A stretch of DNA of 64,000 nt, taken from positions 3,236,163 through 3,300,162 of the forward strand of contig SSBO01000009.1 in NCBI GenBank assembly GCA_005281725.1, in the 5' to 3' direction. Positions 23,401 through 34,670 of the stretch are shown here, piece by piece. A program made the position numbers and the translations under genes. The stretch comes from Wuchereria bancrofti (Eukaryota > Nematoda > Chromadorea > Rhabditida > Onchocercidae). The notes under the pieces were generated by a model. It searched no databases. It was not told where the DNA came from and was given only the letters and a program-made list of their open reading frames with translations. Numbering within the stretch: the stretch's first letter is position 1; every line of letters starts with the position of its first letter.

Positions 23401-24918
23401 ATTTCGGTATTTTTTGATAATTTTCCATGTACAAAATTACATTTGTTTTTGTTTATAACTGGTCTTTTGGACAAAAACTTTCACTTCAAATGCTTCTGCT
23501 TCTTTCATCTGATATCCCATCGTTGAATGGATTATGGGATGATTTGATAGCATCGTGAGTCTCTTCCAGATAGAGTGTAGGTCTCTAGATCTAAAATACC
23601 ATGAACAATTTAACAGTGGAAGTAGACTATCTTGGCGATCTCAGTATAAATTTTCTAGTATTTTCACTGTTTAGGCAACTGGAACGGGAAGAAATGCTTG
23701 CACGAGGAAATTGTGTACGACTGGAACATACATTACGAATGCAATTTGAAAAGGAATTAAATGAAAGTTGGTTTTGGTAAATTTTTAAATTTTGTTCTAA
23801 AATTCTGTGCTGATATGAATAAGTAATTAGCATAGAGTGAACGGAAAGATTTTGTTTAAATTGTTCGTAATATTTTAGATTTGGAGCGTTATCGAATTAG
23901 TCGACTTCCATCTGCAGCTTCTGGTCGTCCTCGGCGTTCTCCATCATGGTCCTACAAAGAAAAGTGGCAGGCTTTGTTTGGTAAGTGTCACTTCTTTTAA
24001 AAACAAATCAGATTTCAAAAATATATTTCCTTTCTTCAAACGCTGCTTACAATTTAGAAATATTTGTATTTGTATATAGTGGCTAACGTTTTCTTATTGT
24101 TTAGTAACTGCGGCGAATATTTTACTGCTTCCTCTTTCCACGCGTACAATATTCTGATCTGCAAAATTAAGCATGAAATATTTTGTAGTTTTTTTGAATT
24201 TCTCCAACGTCTTTTTTTTAATAGCATTTCAACGATATGGAAAGGATTTTGATGCTGTTGCGGAAGTGCTGGAAAGTAAGACGCCGGATATGGTGAAAGC
24301 TTTCTATTATGAAATGCGAGAGCAAATTGACGATGTGAGCTTTGACATCTGTGCTTATGTTTTTATCATTATTTTATTTTTTTTTGTCATTATTTTGTAA
24401 TGTTGTCTTCAAAATTATAGTTAAATCGCTACCTTTCTGGTTCCATAGATGTTTTGGAGTAGAATTTTAGGACTCTGCCGCTCCAGTTTTGGTTTTAGGA
24501 TTGTTTTCCAGCATATAAAAGGAAACAACTGGATAACATAAGATGAGACAAAAGGAAGTTAAAGAAATGAGTCGGAATGGGAAGCTGTAAACAGCAGTAT
24601 TGCGTTCATCTCTTTGAGATATTTTGATCATTAGGTTTTAGTCTTATTGTCGTAATGGTATTAATATTATTTTTTCAATTCATATGATTAATTCTCTCAT
24701 CATTTCTCATATTGAGCGATTACAACAAAGGAGTTTATGCTGCTTAAATATTTGATTTGTGAAACGCAGAATTCATACTAAAATCTTGGAATTTTGAATG
24801 CCTTCAGTTTCAGATGATCAGCAAAACCAGCGACTATTATCGCAGATTAGCTGAAACTTATGATTTTGAACGAAAGGTCGAAGTTGCTACATCAAACGAG
24901 GTTATTGATATCGACTAG
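20402..24918 (+). CDS. CoREST-like transcriptional corepressor (ELM2, SANT, GATA-like finger, SANT)
   Basis: Twelve exons: 20402-20482, 20892-21066, 21161-21372, 21788-21949, 22248-22360, 22648-22773, 22992-23071, 23188-23362, 23675-23766, 23879-23980, 24225-24334 and 24808-24918; in phase, 512 residues. Order: acidic N terminus; ELM2 about 95-180; SANT1 about 183-232 (EPWNEEDTAIFKQALQTYGK); a four-cysteine finger C264-C267-C282-C285 ending LCNACF as in GATA fingers; a charged helical stretch about 374-405 (LEREEMLARGN); SANT2 about 425-473 (YGKDFDAVAEVLESK). ELM2 followed by two SANT domains is typical of CoREST/RCOR proteins, which link histone deacetylases to the LSD1 demethylase in the nucleus. 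C. elegans SPR-1 and RCOR-1 are the candidate relatives; I cannot choose between them. The zinc finger is more like MTA or RERE proteins. The donor at 23363 (GTGATT) is chosen because it alone restores phase. The last acceptor could be 24808 or 24814. Confidence 0.85.
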
Positions 24919-25109
24919 AAATTGTGCATTTTTGTCAAAGATGAAGTAACTAATTCTTTTAATTTTTGATACATCAATGTCTTTAAATGATAAATTCTCG
25001 ATGTATCAGAAGGGTTATGATAGAAGTCTGTTCAGTTCTCAATTGTTTTTAATTATAAAGCATAAAATGTTTTGAATATCGTGGTTTTGCAGTTTTATTC
25101 AAATCTAGA

Positions 25110-25115
25110 AATAAA
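25110..25115 (+). terminator. Possible polyadenylation signal of the corepressor gene
   Basis: AATAAA about 190 bases after the stop codon at 24916-24918. Common in AT-rich DNA by chance, so only tentative. Confidence 0.35.
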
Positions 25116-25591
25116 TTTTCTTCCTAAAATAGTGGAATTCTTTGTTCGAAATGTATGATACATTTCAGTTTTGCTAATTTCGTTTTTTCCTCCAGTTTTT
25201 GTGAAATGCCTCGAAAATTCTTGAATTGTATATTTTTTTTTGTGGTGAAGTCAGGTTTATGTGACATCAGGAAGTTGTGAAGTCAAATGTGCTTTTTATT
25301 TTTATTGTTTTTTATGATTCAGCTTGTTAAATAATAATTTTGACTAAAAATTTTATCTTAACTGTTAATCAGGTATCGGTGTTTCGAAAAATCATAGACA
25401 CAGAAATCATTCAAAAAATCATAGATACCAGGATATGCTTAGCTAATGCTTACTTAATTTATATTAGAATTAAATTTTCAATTTAAGGTGAAAACTTAAG
25501 TGAAAATCTAATATGCAATAACACTTAATTCCAGTACTAAAAATACTTAATCCCAGCTAACATTTTTTAATTTCTTTTCTTTCTTTTTTAG

Positions 25592-26083
25592 AATGCTTTG
25601 AAATTAATGAAAAACTATTGAGAAGCTGCGAAGCCAGAAAGTCAGGAATTCATTGGGTTAGCTGTAGGAGTATTCATTCATATAAGAGGAGGTATGTATT
25701 TTATGCAATCATATGAGATCAGTATAATACGTTCGAAATATCAGTTAGCTAAACTATTTCAAGGATTAAAAATTCGTAGTAATCTATGGATTTTTCGGAT
25801 TCTGATCATTTGAAATTTGCAAAAAAGGTTGGGAATTGTAGAAGAATTCATGTCTTTTTGACTTTTGGTTTACACGTATTTCTGTGCATCACTCCGCTAA
25901 TATAGCAACTTTTTAGCTGACCAGTTCTTTTTTTCCTGATTTGTATTAGGGACAAATATTTCTGAGTTGATATTAATAGTACTAGAATTCAATAGTATCA
26001 GTAGTAGCATCAATTTGTGTTTTTTTTATTCTTTTGTCAGGCCTACGGATAAATTCGAGTACGGCGAAATTTCGATCATTTGA
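25592..26083 (+). CDS. Possible alternative 3' exons of the corepressor gene
   Basis: A segment at 25592-25691 sits between a good acceptor (TTCTTTTTTAG) and a good donor (GGAG/GTATGT). It is open in one frame throughout (starting CFEINEKLLRSCEARKSG) and joins in phase to a segment from 26041 (acceptor TTTTGTCAG) that stops at 26081-26083. If instead the corepressor used the internal donor after SNE in its last exon (24901), this segment would be entered in another frame and end after nine residues (NALKLMKNY). Either way it behaves like a transcribed exon. No domain is recognisable. Confidence 0.3.
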
Positions 26084-26149
26084 TGTGAATTATCGTTTTG
26101 TTCTGTCCATCTATTGTACATCGCTAATAACTATAAACCTTCTGAATTA

Positions 26150-27040
26150 CATGTAATTAAGCAAATAAGAAAAATCACTGTCACTCGAAGCTGACAAAAT
26201 AAGAAGTATAAATAACAAAAATTCTCCACCAAATAACATAATCCAATACACAGAAATTAACAAAACTCGAAAAATAACATTAAAATAAAGACAAAAAAGC
26301 AGCAAAAATAAACGATAAACTCAAAATTATTTTAAATCTTTTAATCGAGAATTAAAAATAATACAAAAGATTGTACTGGTATTATAAAAACATAACTAAA
26401 AAGACAAGAAAAATAATGTTGGAAAAAAACAGCAGCCAAAACACTAATATGATAGGAAACATGAAATAAAAAAAACAAACGAAAAAACCCTCAAAAAAAA
26501 ATGATTAAATCCCAGAATAAACATTCTCAAAAAAACTAAGACAATAAAGTAAAAAATATCAAACATGAATACTCAGTGAAATATACTAATAAATAAAATC
26601 CCTAAACATATAATATAACTTTTCATCAGTCCCAGTCCAAAAAACGTAAACAAAAAGCAACAGAGCAGAAAAAAAGGACTAAAATAAAAGACACAACAAA
26701 AAACTTAAAAGTCAAAATAAAAAAATTTAACAATTTTAAAGATAGAATACAGTCGTTAGTTTTGAAAACTAAAAGTTTATAAATTGAACTAAATCTACAT
26801 TTACTATAATATCCTACACAGCAATAACTATAAAAAGAAGTATTCTTACAACTTTTCAATATAATACAACTTTCCCAGAACCTTTCTTCAAAAAAAAAAA
26901 TCTGATAAAAAAGGTATATTAAAAATACAAGATGAACCTATACAAGAAACAATAACCCTTAATGGCAAAATCCAGGAACTAAACAACCAAAAAATAAAAT
27001 AAAAACAAATAAACTAATTGCTTTAACGGATTCAGTTATC
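26150..27040. repeat. A-rich, strand-asymmetric low-complexity tract
   Basis: A long block in which the plus strand is mostly A with scattered C, many runs such as AAAACAAACGAAAAAAC, and few T or G. There is no internal periodicity that I can see. The flanks return to more balanced AT-rich sequence. Confidence 0.6.
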
Positions 27041-28654
27041 AAATATATTCGAGACCTCCTTCCATAATTCTCTATCATTTCTCTTCATTCATTCCACCTC
27101 AATAATTTCTTCCTAACTTTTCCATTTCATTTATTCCATTTAGCTAAATGATTTTCATTAATTTAAATCATTTAGAAAATTTGTGTTAAATTAAGGGAAA
27201 TTTTTCGCCGTAATTTCTTAGACAAATACTTCAACAAACTTAACTTGTTCTCTTCTTATTTCAACCATATTCGACGATAATGGAAGCTTTAATATATCAA
27301 TGAAAAGGGAGTGAAATAGTTTCGTTCAATTTAAACAAAATTTGAATTGTCATTTTATTGAAGTGAAGAAATATCAGTTAATGATTGATTTATTTAACTG
27401 ATATAAAACTTGCACTAGTTGGAAGTAAAGCAAAAAGATGAAGAGTAGCAATAAAGAATAACATCGATCTCCTTCTCTACCCTCATTTTACTAGTGAAAT
27501 GAAAAAAAAAAAAAAAATAGGAGGAATATCAGCAATTTTTAAAAATGTCCCTCTTTAACACTGCAAACTTTAGTCAACAAATTTTGTTTATAACATTTAT
27601 TTCCTTATTCTCATCAAATTTTCCTTTTCCAATGATAATGAAAATGACAAAATGAAGTTAACTCTCTAATCTATTCTTTTTGTATGACAAAGTGGTATTT
27701 TAATAGAGTTCAATTTTAATATATGAATCTAATTTTTTTTTTTTATAAGCTCTAACGGATAATTCAATGATTTAATAACTTTGCACTCAATTTTTTATAA
27801 ATAACTGGCATTAACTTCCTCCATTAGCTAAGCGCTAGTTGTTACTAATTATTATCTCTTATATTCAGAGATATTATTAATTTTCTGATTATTACTTCAT
27901 TATCAACATTTAATGTTTAATTCTAACCATCAAATCAGTATGAGAAACCGCCAAGAATTATTGACGAATTCTTCATGCATCTCTTATATCTTCTCGAATC
28001 TCTTGCAAGTTTAGTTCATTTGAATTTTATCCTTCCAATTGTGACAATTATCACTATCCTTCAGAAATTTTGATTGAAAATTTTTGAATTTGCCATATGA
28101 AGAGTTATATGTATCAACAACTATTTTTCTCTTAAAAGTTTTAATTTGTCCTAATAATTAGAAATGAACTTTATTCTTACAATCACAATTAATACTTTCC
28201 AATTATGAACCTTCTCTCTCGCTCTCTTCTCTTGTTTCCTAAATGTGGTAAAACTAATCTCGAATTATTCGTTAAAATTCAGTATTGAATGGAAATTAAA
28301 TTTTAATAATTATCGTCAAAAATTACCCTATTTGTTAGCATAGCTATTAATTTGAGTCCATTGAATAATATGCAATAGGCTGAGGTATTACTATGACAAT
28401 TTCTTTGCATTAAATCTAAATGGTCAGAATGAGATGCTGCGAAGAACTCGGAAATCAATAATTTGTTATTGGAAGACTTAAGATAAGCTTTCAATAAGCT
28501 TTTGTTAGATCTAAAATTATTGGAAGATCTGAAGAATATTTACTCCTTGTTTTCCATCTGTTTACAAGTACCACAATAGCAGTGGTATTTGTATGCATTA
28601 ACATCTTCTCAATCATACAGATAGATACTCGTAGTAATAATGTATTATCGTCAC

Positions 28655-29090
28655 ACCTGCTGCTCTTCTATTATTGTTGTTCATTTGACCTGACCTAACC
28701 TGACCCGACCTTTGCTCAGCTCTAAACAATTCTACTATTGCTAAAACTTGCAACCATGTAAGATTAGCTCCGTCCATTTTCATTTGCCATAAAACAGTTA
28801 CTTCTATCTTTTTTAAAGAAAGAGAATTACTGAAGATAAAATTTATCGGAATTTTTGACATTTTTCCATTTGGAAGTCAACATTTTAGGTTTGAGTTTGA
28901 TTTTTGATCAAACATTTCTTGTCATAAAAAGTGCTATATAAGTCTTAAGTATTGTCACCTGATCTTTTTATATTAATGATAATGTTATTGTTGCAGTTAA
29001 CATCTGCTACTGCTGTTCTACTGTTGATTTGACCTAACTTAGTTTGATCTTATTTAGCTCAAATCAATTTTATTATTAGAATTCACCCAA
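28655..29090. repeat. Pair of diverged dispersed repeats with a CCTGA tandem
   Basis: The stretches at about 28655-28755 and 29000-29090 share the order: CTGCT-rich, then CATTTGACCT or GATTTGACCT, then a GCTC-AAA-CAATT-TATTATT-like tail. The first copy has a degenerate tandem of CCTGA/CCTAA at 28688-28712 that the second copy has largely lost. Confidence 0.5.
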
Positions 29091-29833
29091 AAAGCTAAAC
29101 AAGAAATGATATTAAATTTACCGCATTCTCTTAGTTTAACTCCTTAAAGCAATATATCTATGTAAAGTTGTCATCTCACTTAGTCCTTACATTCTCTTTA
29201 ATGTTGCGCATTTTACAGCGAATGTTATTTATTAATTCCAATGATTTCATTTTCATGAAATGTGGGTTATCAGCATCCGAAATCTCACTTTTTCTTATCA
29301 CTTCAACCATCCATTTAGCTTTGTTGTTGTCTTTTATTGATCATATCAGCACATATGTTTCTACTTCAATTTACACTGCTAACATCTGGCAGCTCCGCCA
29401 CAATCTGTTCGTCAATTATGGATTTGCCAGAATGTCCGTATCATGAATGCTAATGCACGATTGTTGTCTGTTTCCTATTATTTAACAATTAAAATTATAT
29501 CAGGCTGTTATCATTGCTGCATTCATTGCTTTCAATATCATTATCACTAATTATGCTCATTTATTATTCAGCAGATAAAGTAAAATTGGATGTTTTATAG
29601 ATCAATCAATATTTTTGATGATTGTTTTCATCATTCTTTTATCAAGATAATCAAAATTGCTCTGAGATCTTTTACAAAATTGTTATGTTAACTTGCCTCT
29701 TCTACGCTATCTCACCCATCACTCTCATTCCATGTTCTTTTTTTACTTTCAAAATGTTATTTAAATATTCGAATTAACTGCTTTCTGTTCGGAATTTTCA
29801 GAATTAAATTAATGGTATTTTAATTATTCAGGA

Positions 29834-31026
29834 ATGCTATTAACATTGCTATGGCTACCTGTACTTCCCATAGCATCCGCATCACCATTTCAATGTTATT
29901 CATGTGGTGTATTTTTGAGTGCTCCAACAGCAGCCTGTAAAGGTGAAGCAAAAAAAATAAATTGCACTGGTAGTGGAACTGGAAATGGTTGCATCTCAGT
30001 TACTGCATTAAACACGGTTTGTTCCGCTTGCATTTTTACTAAGATATAATTGCATATCTTATCAGAATTTCATACCAACATTTCTCCAATCTTCATCTTA
30101 TGCGGATGTTAAATCGAAATTTTCACAATGGTAATAAAGTTTTTATCAGATCATTTGGACGCTAAATAGAAAAATGCAATAGATAACATTTTAATAGTTT
30201 TTGAAAATAAAAAAAAAAATAAATATTCCTGTTCAATTTGTTCATCGTTAAATTTGAAAGGTATCACAAAAGAAGAAGGGAAAATACAAAGAATTAATTA
30301 CAGTTTTCTTTTAATATTTGTTCATTAAATACATTTCTGTTTTACCCTCTGAATCAAAAACTTCAAAAAATTAAAACTGGTTATCAATAGTTTATTGATT
30401 GCATTTCTGTAATTTAACTATTTGGATATTTGGATAACTAATTGAATAATTTTAAGCTTTCTTACAAATTGATATCATAGCAACGGTTTTTTGTATTATA
30501 GGCAATTTAGAAATTCAGCAAGAGTAATCCATAATTTTTTCAAAATTTTCGAAATGTTATAGTGCAATATTTTCTGTTACATTTCATTATTTCAAACGAA
30601 AAAAAACAATAATTAAAATTTTCAGGATGGTTCATACTATGTTGAAAAACGATGTGCAGATTCGGAGGAAAGAAAGCTGAAAGATGGTGAATGTGTGAAT
30701 ATGAATGTCTGGAAGTAAATTCTTTTAATTTTTGATAGTAAAGCTTTCGGATGGATACATGAAGTGCTGATAAGAGACATAAAGTCAATGGGTGATGAAT
30801 ATAAAATATAATAATATAGCAGTCAATGTTATCATTTAATCCGACTTCATTTTCCTTTTCTTTTTTAATCTCGAAATTTTACAGATTGAATGAGATGAGG
30901 AAGTGCTATTGCGCCAAAGAACTATGCAATGGCCATTCAGCAACTGCAGTCACCACTTATCTATTCGTTTCAAATTTATTCATAACATCTCTTATAATTT
31001 GTTTGCTAAATAAATCACTGATATAA
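29834..31026 (+). CDS. Small Ly6/uPAR (three-finger) protein, probably GPI-anchored
   Basis: Three exons: 29834-30016, 30626-30714 and 30885-31026, in phase, 137 residues. The ATG is two bases after an acceptor-like TTATTCAG, which suits a trans-spliced or short-leader start. Residues 1-16 form a signal peptide (MLLTLLWLPVLPIASA). The mature part has ten cysteines at 21, 24, 35, 44, 53, 71, 84, 98, 100 and 105, beginning CYSC and ending CYCAKELCN; the final LCN is the hallmark of the Ly6/uPAR fold. A hydrophobic tail from about 113 to 133 fits a GPI signal or a membrane anchor. Known members sit on the cell surface and modulate receptors or channels, in nematodes including sensory and neuronal proteins. 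An N-glycosylation site NCTG overlaps a cysteine. I do not recognise a specific orthologue. Confidence 0.82.
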
Positions 31027-31061
31027 TTATATTAGCATTTGCATTACATTAAAGATGGGAA

Positions 31062-31077
31062 AATAAATTGGAATAAA
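31062..31077 (+). terminator. Polyadenylation signals of the Ly6-like gene
   Basis: Two AATAAA hexamers at 31062-31067 and 31072-31077, starting 36 bases after the stop codon, a normal distance for a short nematode 3' UTR. Confidence 0.6.
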
Positions 31078-33088
31078 AAATGGGTAGATTAACAATACTG
31101 GGTAAATTACCGATAGATAATGCAAGTAATTGATAATGGGTAGATTGACAATACTGTTAGATAGTTCTATTCTTTAAAATTTTTAATGAAATATCATTCA
31201 GATATTTTGCTATTTATAATCTCTATGCATTGATGTCACAAGAGAGTTACCAGCTATAGCGACAGGTTTATGACAACGGCATGTTCAACCAATTAATGTT
31301 ACAATGACAAATATTTCATTTGAGCATAGAGTATTGACTTATATCGTCTTTTGATGTTTGCTTCAAGTGATCAAGGAATAATTATCAAGGAATTCTCTAG
31401 TTTACCATTTCAGTTTTTTGTAGCTTTATATGCAGTCAAAATTAAATATCAGATATAATTAATCGGAATAGCTATTGATGAATGCACTCACATAGCTTAA
31501 AGTCATAATTTAATCTCACTTCAGTTAAACTATTTGTTAGTTTACTGTACTGATTTGAAAAAAAAAGCTCCAAAGTAGAACAAATAAAAACCATTAGATT
31601 AATTTTAAAAGAAATTGAGTTATATTAATTAATTAAAACTTTGTTTAATGTAACAATATTTCAAATAAACCGTAAAATTTTGGGTTAAATTTTTTTCATT
31701 TTTTCCACATTTCCCATCTTTACTAATTTGACCTTTAAATAATGTCATATAAGATGAAATTCTAAAACAAGGATCAAATGGATGAATCGACTGTAGTATT
31801 TTATCTAATTTTATCACTTTGTAAGACATACTACAATGAAGTTCTGATAGTCTTGAAGAGTGATGAATGACCAATTGTACTAATACACTGGTCACTACAA
31901 TCAACTCTGGTCTCTAACAATGCGCAGAATAATGTTTGTTCGTTTATTCAACAACAGGTATCTATCCATAAAAGATGTCGTAATAAAGTTATTATTCCTC
32001 AAATAATATCTTTATTGAATAATGCCTTAAGGCAAAACATTTCCTTTGTTCCGATTCCCGTTGTTAATATTACATCACACGCAATTCGTAATTAATTTCA
32101 TTTCCCTCAATAAGCAGAATGATTTTATTCCTTGGTTATTTAAAAATGATGAAATATTATTTATTAAATATTAAAACTACAGTATTCAAGCACATCTTAG
32201 CTACAGTATAACTCTCATTAATGTTTCATTCGAGAGGAATTTCCAAAAAATATACTCATTTGTCATTAAGAATACAAAAAAAAAGAAATTTGCTGTAATT
32301 TTTTTAAAGAAAGAAAAATTATGGTGGGAAAATTTTGTTTGTTACTTTTAGATTTTAAACTATCAATCTGTCTACTTTTCTTCTACTTTTTTCAGTTCTT
32401 TTACTAACAAATAGTTCTTGTTAATTTGAAATAACCACTTAGAAAGAGAAAAAGAGAAATGTGGGAAATATTGACAATAAGAGAGATAAACAATTAATGA
32501 AATGCTTTTTTCCTTTTCCACTCTAAATCCTTTCCACTCATACTCCAAAAAAAAATTGCCATAGAATTAAAATGAAAAAGAGAAGCTAGGTGCAGTGATA
32601 GATTAAAGAGTCTTAAAATGACAAATATTCTCATTATAAAAGTTATTACTTCTTTCAAGATTCATTTTCAGGCAGAAATATAGTTGAACGAAAAATGTTA
32701 ATAATTCATAAACAATATGACTTTTGCAAAACAACAAACTCAATTTAAAAAAATTCTTTAGCAGGTTCTTTATGAAATCTTTCAATCAGTTTTTTTTAAC
32801 TAATTTTTTTAAGCGAATTTCTGATGAAATTTCTTCCGCTAACGATTTTTAGAAAGCAAAAGAATTCTGGCTAAATTAAATTTTGAGAAATGCTTTGCCT
32901 TGCATTTGATTAGCATCAAAATTCCATTTTCCGACTTATAAATTAAGTAAATTGAATAAACTTCAATTCATTTCACGTATCCACAGTACTTCATTCATTC
33001 TTAATCGTAAGATTTAAATGAAAATGTGGAAGAATTCCAAGCTTATAAATCTTTATCTAAACTTCAAAAATTTCAGCATAAATTTTAT

Positions 33089-33120
33089 TTTGATAGAAAT
33101 TCTATCAAAGTTCTATCAAA
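33089..33120. repeat. Perfect 21-bp palindrome plus a third half-copy
   Basis: TTTGATAGAA-A-TTCTATCAAA is a perfect palindrome at 33089-33109. After one G the half-site TTCTATCAAA is repeated at 33111-33120. Confidence 0.9.
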
Positions 33121-33899
33121 TATTTAGTGAAATCACAGTGTAAACGGAATAACGTACGTCAGTTGCACGTGCATGTATTTAGGTTGAATATGACACATTG
33201 TAAATCTATCATGAAAAGATTAAACTGTGATATTTGAAATGATCGAAAAGAACATATCGCTGTATCGAAAGATGTAAATATGAATTAGATAGAAATTTCT
33301 AAGGAATTATTTATATTCACTGAAAAATTCAGGACTAAAAATGCATCATTCATGGTAAATTCAATGAGAAAAAAAAAGGACACAGAAAATTATTTCGCTT
33401 TTTTGTTTGTTTTGCCATTCTATAGGAGATAATTTCGTATATCGAGATCAATTTCATTTGTTTGATGGCAATATAGTTATACAATGCACTTATTTTAGCA
33501 ATTATTCCATTCACTTACTTTATCCTAATAATAAAGATCATATATTTCTGATATACCAACACTATGGCTTAAGTTCGTAGTACCCTAATTTATTTGATTA
33601 CTTGATATCACTTCTCTTCATCATGCTAGAAGCGTTTACTTAATAGCTCCTTCAAAAATACCTTTCAAGTATTTGCGATAATTTAATTCCAATTTACAGC
33701 CAGCAATTTACAATTTATCCATCTTCATGCAATTTTCTTCCCATTTATCTAAACTATTTGCTGTTTTTACTTCCAAGGATGCGGCAGTAATTGAGTGATC
33801 GTTAGCTGATGTCCGTTTCATGAAAAAATTCTTTAGGTTTGTTTATTTCTCAAAACATGCTATGCCGAACAATACGCAGTACCATTCATTAGTCTCAGA

Positions 33900-33915
33900 T
33901 TCTCTCTCTCTCTCC
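33900..33915. repeat. CT-dinucleotide run
   Basis: About seven CT units. Confidence 0.9.
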
Positions 33916-34636
33916 ATTTTAAACCTAAAAAAATTGCACTCTTAATCACATTTGCAACGAAACAAATACCAATTTTTCTTTCAGGAATGAACTGCAGAAA
34001 GTTACGGAAAGTGGAAAGTGATCTTGTAATCTTTGAATTATTATTATCAATTTTACATAGGATAAGATTTGGAATATGCTAATGAAGAGAAGAGTTCCAC
34101 CACTTTGGCAAGTATTAATACCGAATGAAGGAGCCTTAACCTGATCATTGTTATCTTCAACAGACATACCGTTTATTGCTCATTTGAAAAGTAAAATTGT
34201 TACAGCGTCAAGAAAAATCAAGTTAATTCAAATTGTTTTTAAGTTATCACAAAAGATTACTTGAATTATAATACTACTCTTGTATCGATTAGAAATATTT
34301 TTAAAAAACTTAACAATTAGAAAATCGGCACTACCATTTGCATATATTGAGAGTAAGGAATGCTAATAATGAGTTATATGTGGTAATTAAAAAAAAACAT
34401 GACACTCGAATAAGAAGACAGAATTTTGAAAATGTGCAAACGAGATGAATCGAAAAATGAAAAAAGAATATCGACAAATTTTCAGCTATCTTTGTAATTC
34501 ATTATTTCTATATTCAATTCTCAAAGAAAGGAAGTGAAGATCATTTCAGTTCGAGGAATCATTTTTGTCCTTTCGAAGTATAACTAGTTAAAATCTATTT
34601 CTCATTTTTTTTTTGAGAAACTAGTAAAAATGAGAA

Positions 34637-34638
<2 letters not shown>

Positions 34639-34668
<30 letters not shown>
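34639..34668. repeat. AT-dinucleotide microsatellite
   Basis: Fifteen consecutive AT units. Confidence 0.95.

Positions 34669-34670
<2 letters not shown>

Larger units (their letters stand above)
24919..29833. other. Spacer between the corepressor and Ly6-like genes
   Basis: Apart from the exon-like piece at 25592-26083 I see no gene. From about 26150 to 27040 the plus strand is dominated by A with few T and G, a marked strand asymmetry. Pyrimidine-rich patches lie around 27057-27140 and 28215-28240. Two diverged copies of an approximately 90-base unit containing TTTGACCT are at about 28655-28755 and 29000-29090; the first contains a CCTGA tandem. The open frame at 29168-29446 is hydrophobic and AT-rich and is not supported as a gene. 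Confidence 0.5.

Noticed and set aside
28688..28713. CCTGA/CCTAA tandem considered as interstitial telomere repeat
   Set aside because: Nematode telomeres are usually TTAGGC. The unit here is a degenerate pentamer and does not match it.
31629..31904. Minus-strand ORF of 91 codons
   Set aside because: It starts with a non-ATG codon and is rich in Lys, Ile, Asn and Phe as expected of AT-rich DNA; no family resemblance.
34639..34668. AT microsatellite considered as an origin or regulatory site
   Set aside because: A plain dinucleotide run with no other supporting structure.
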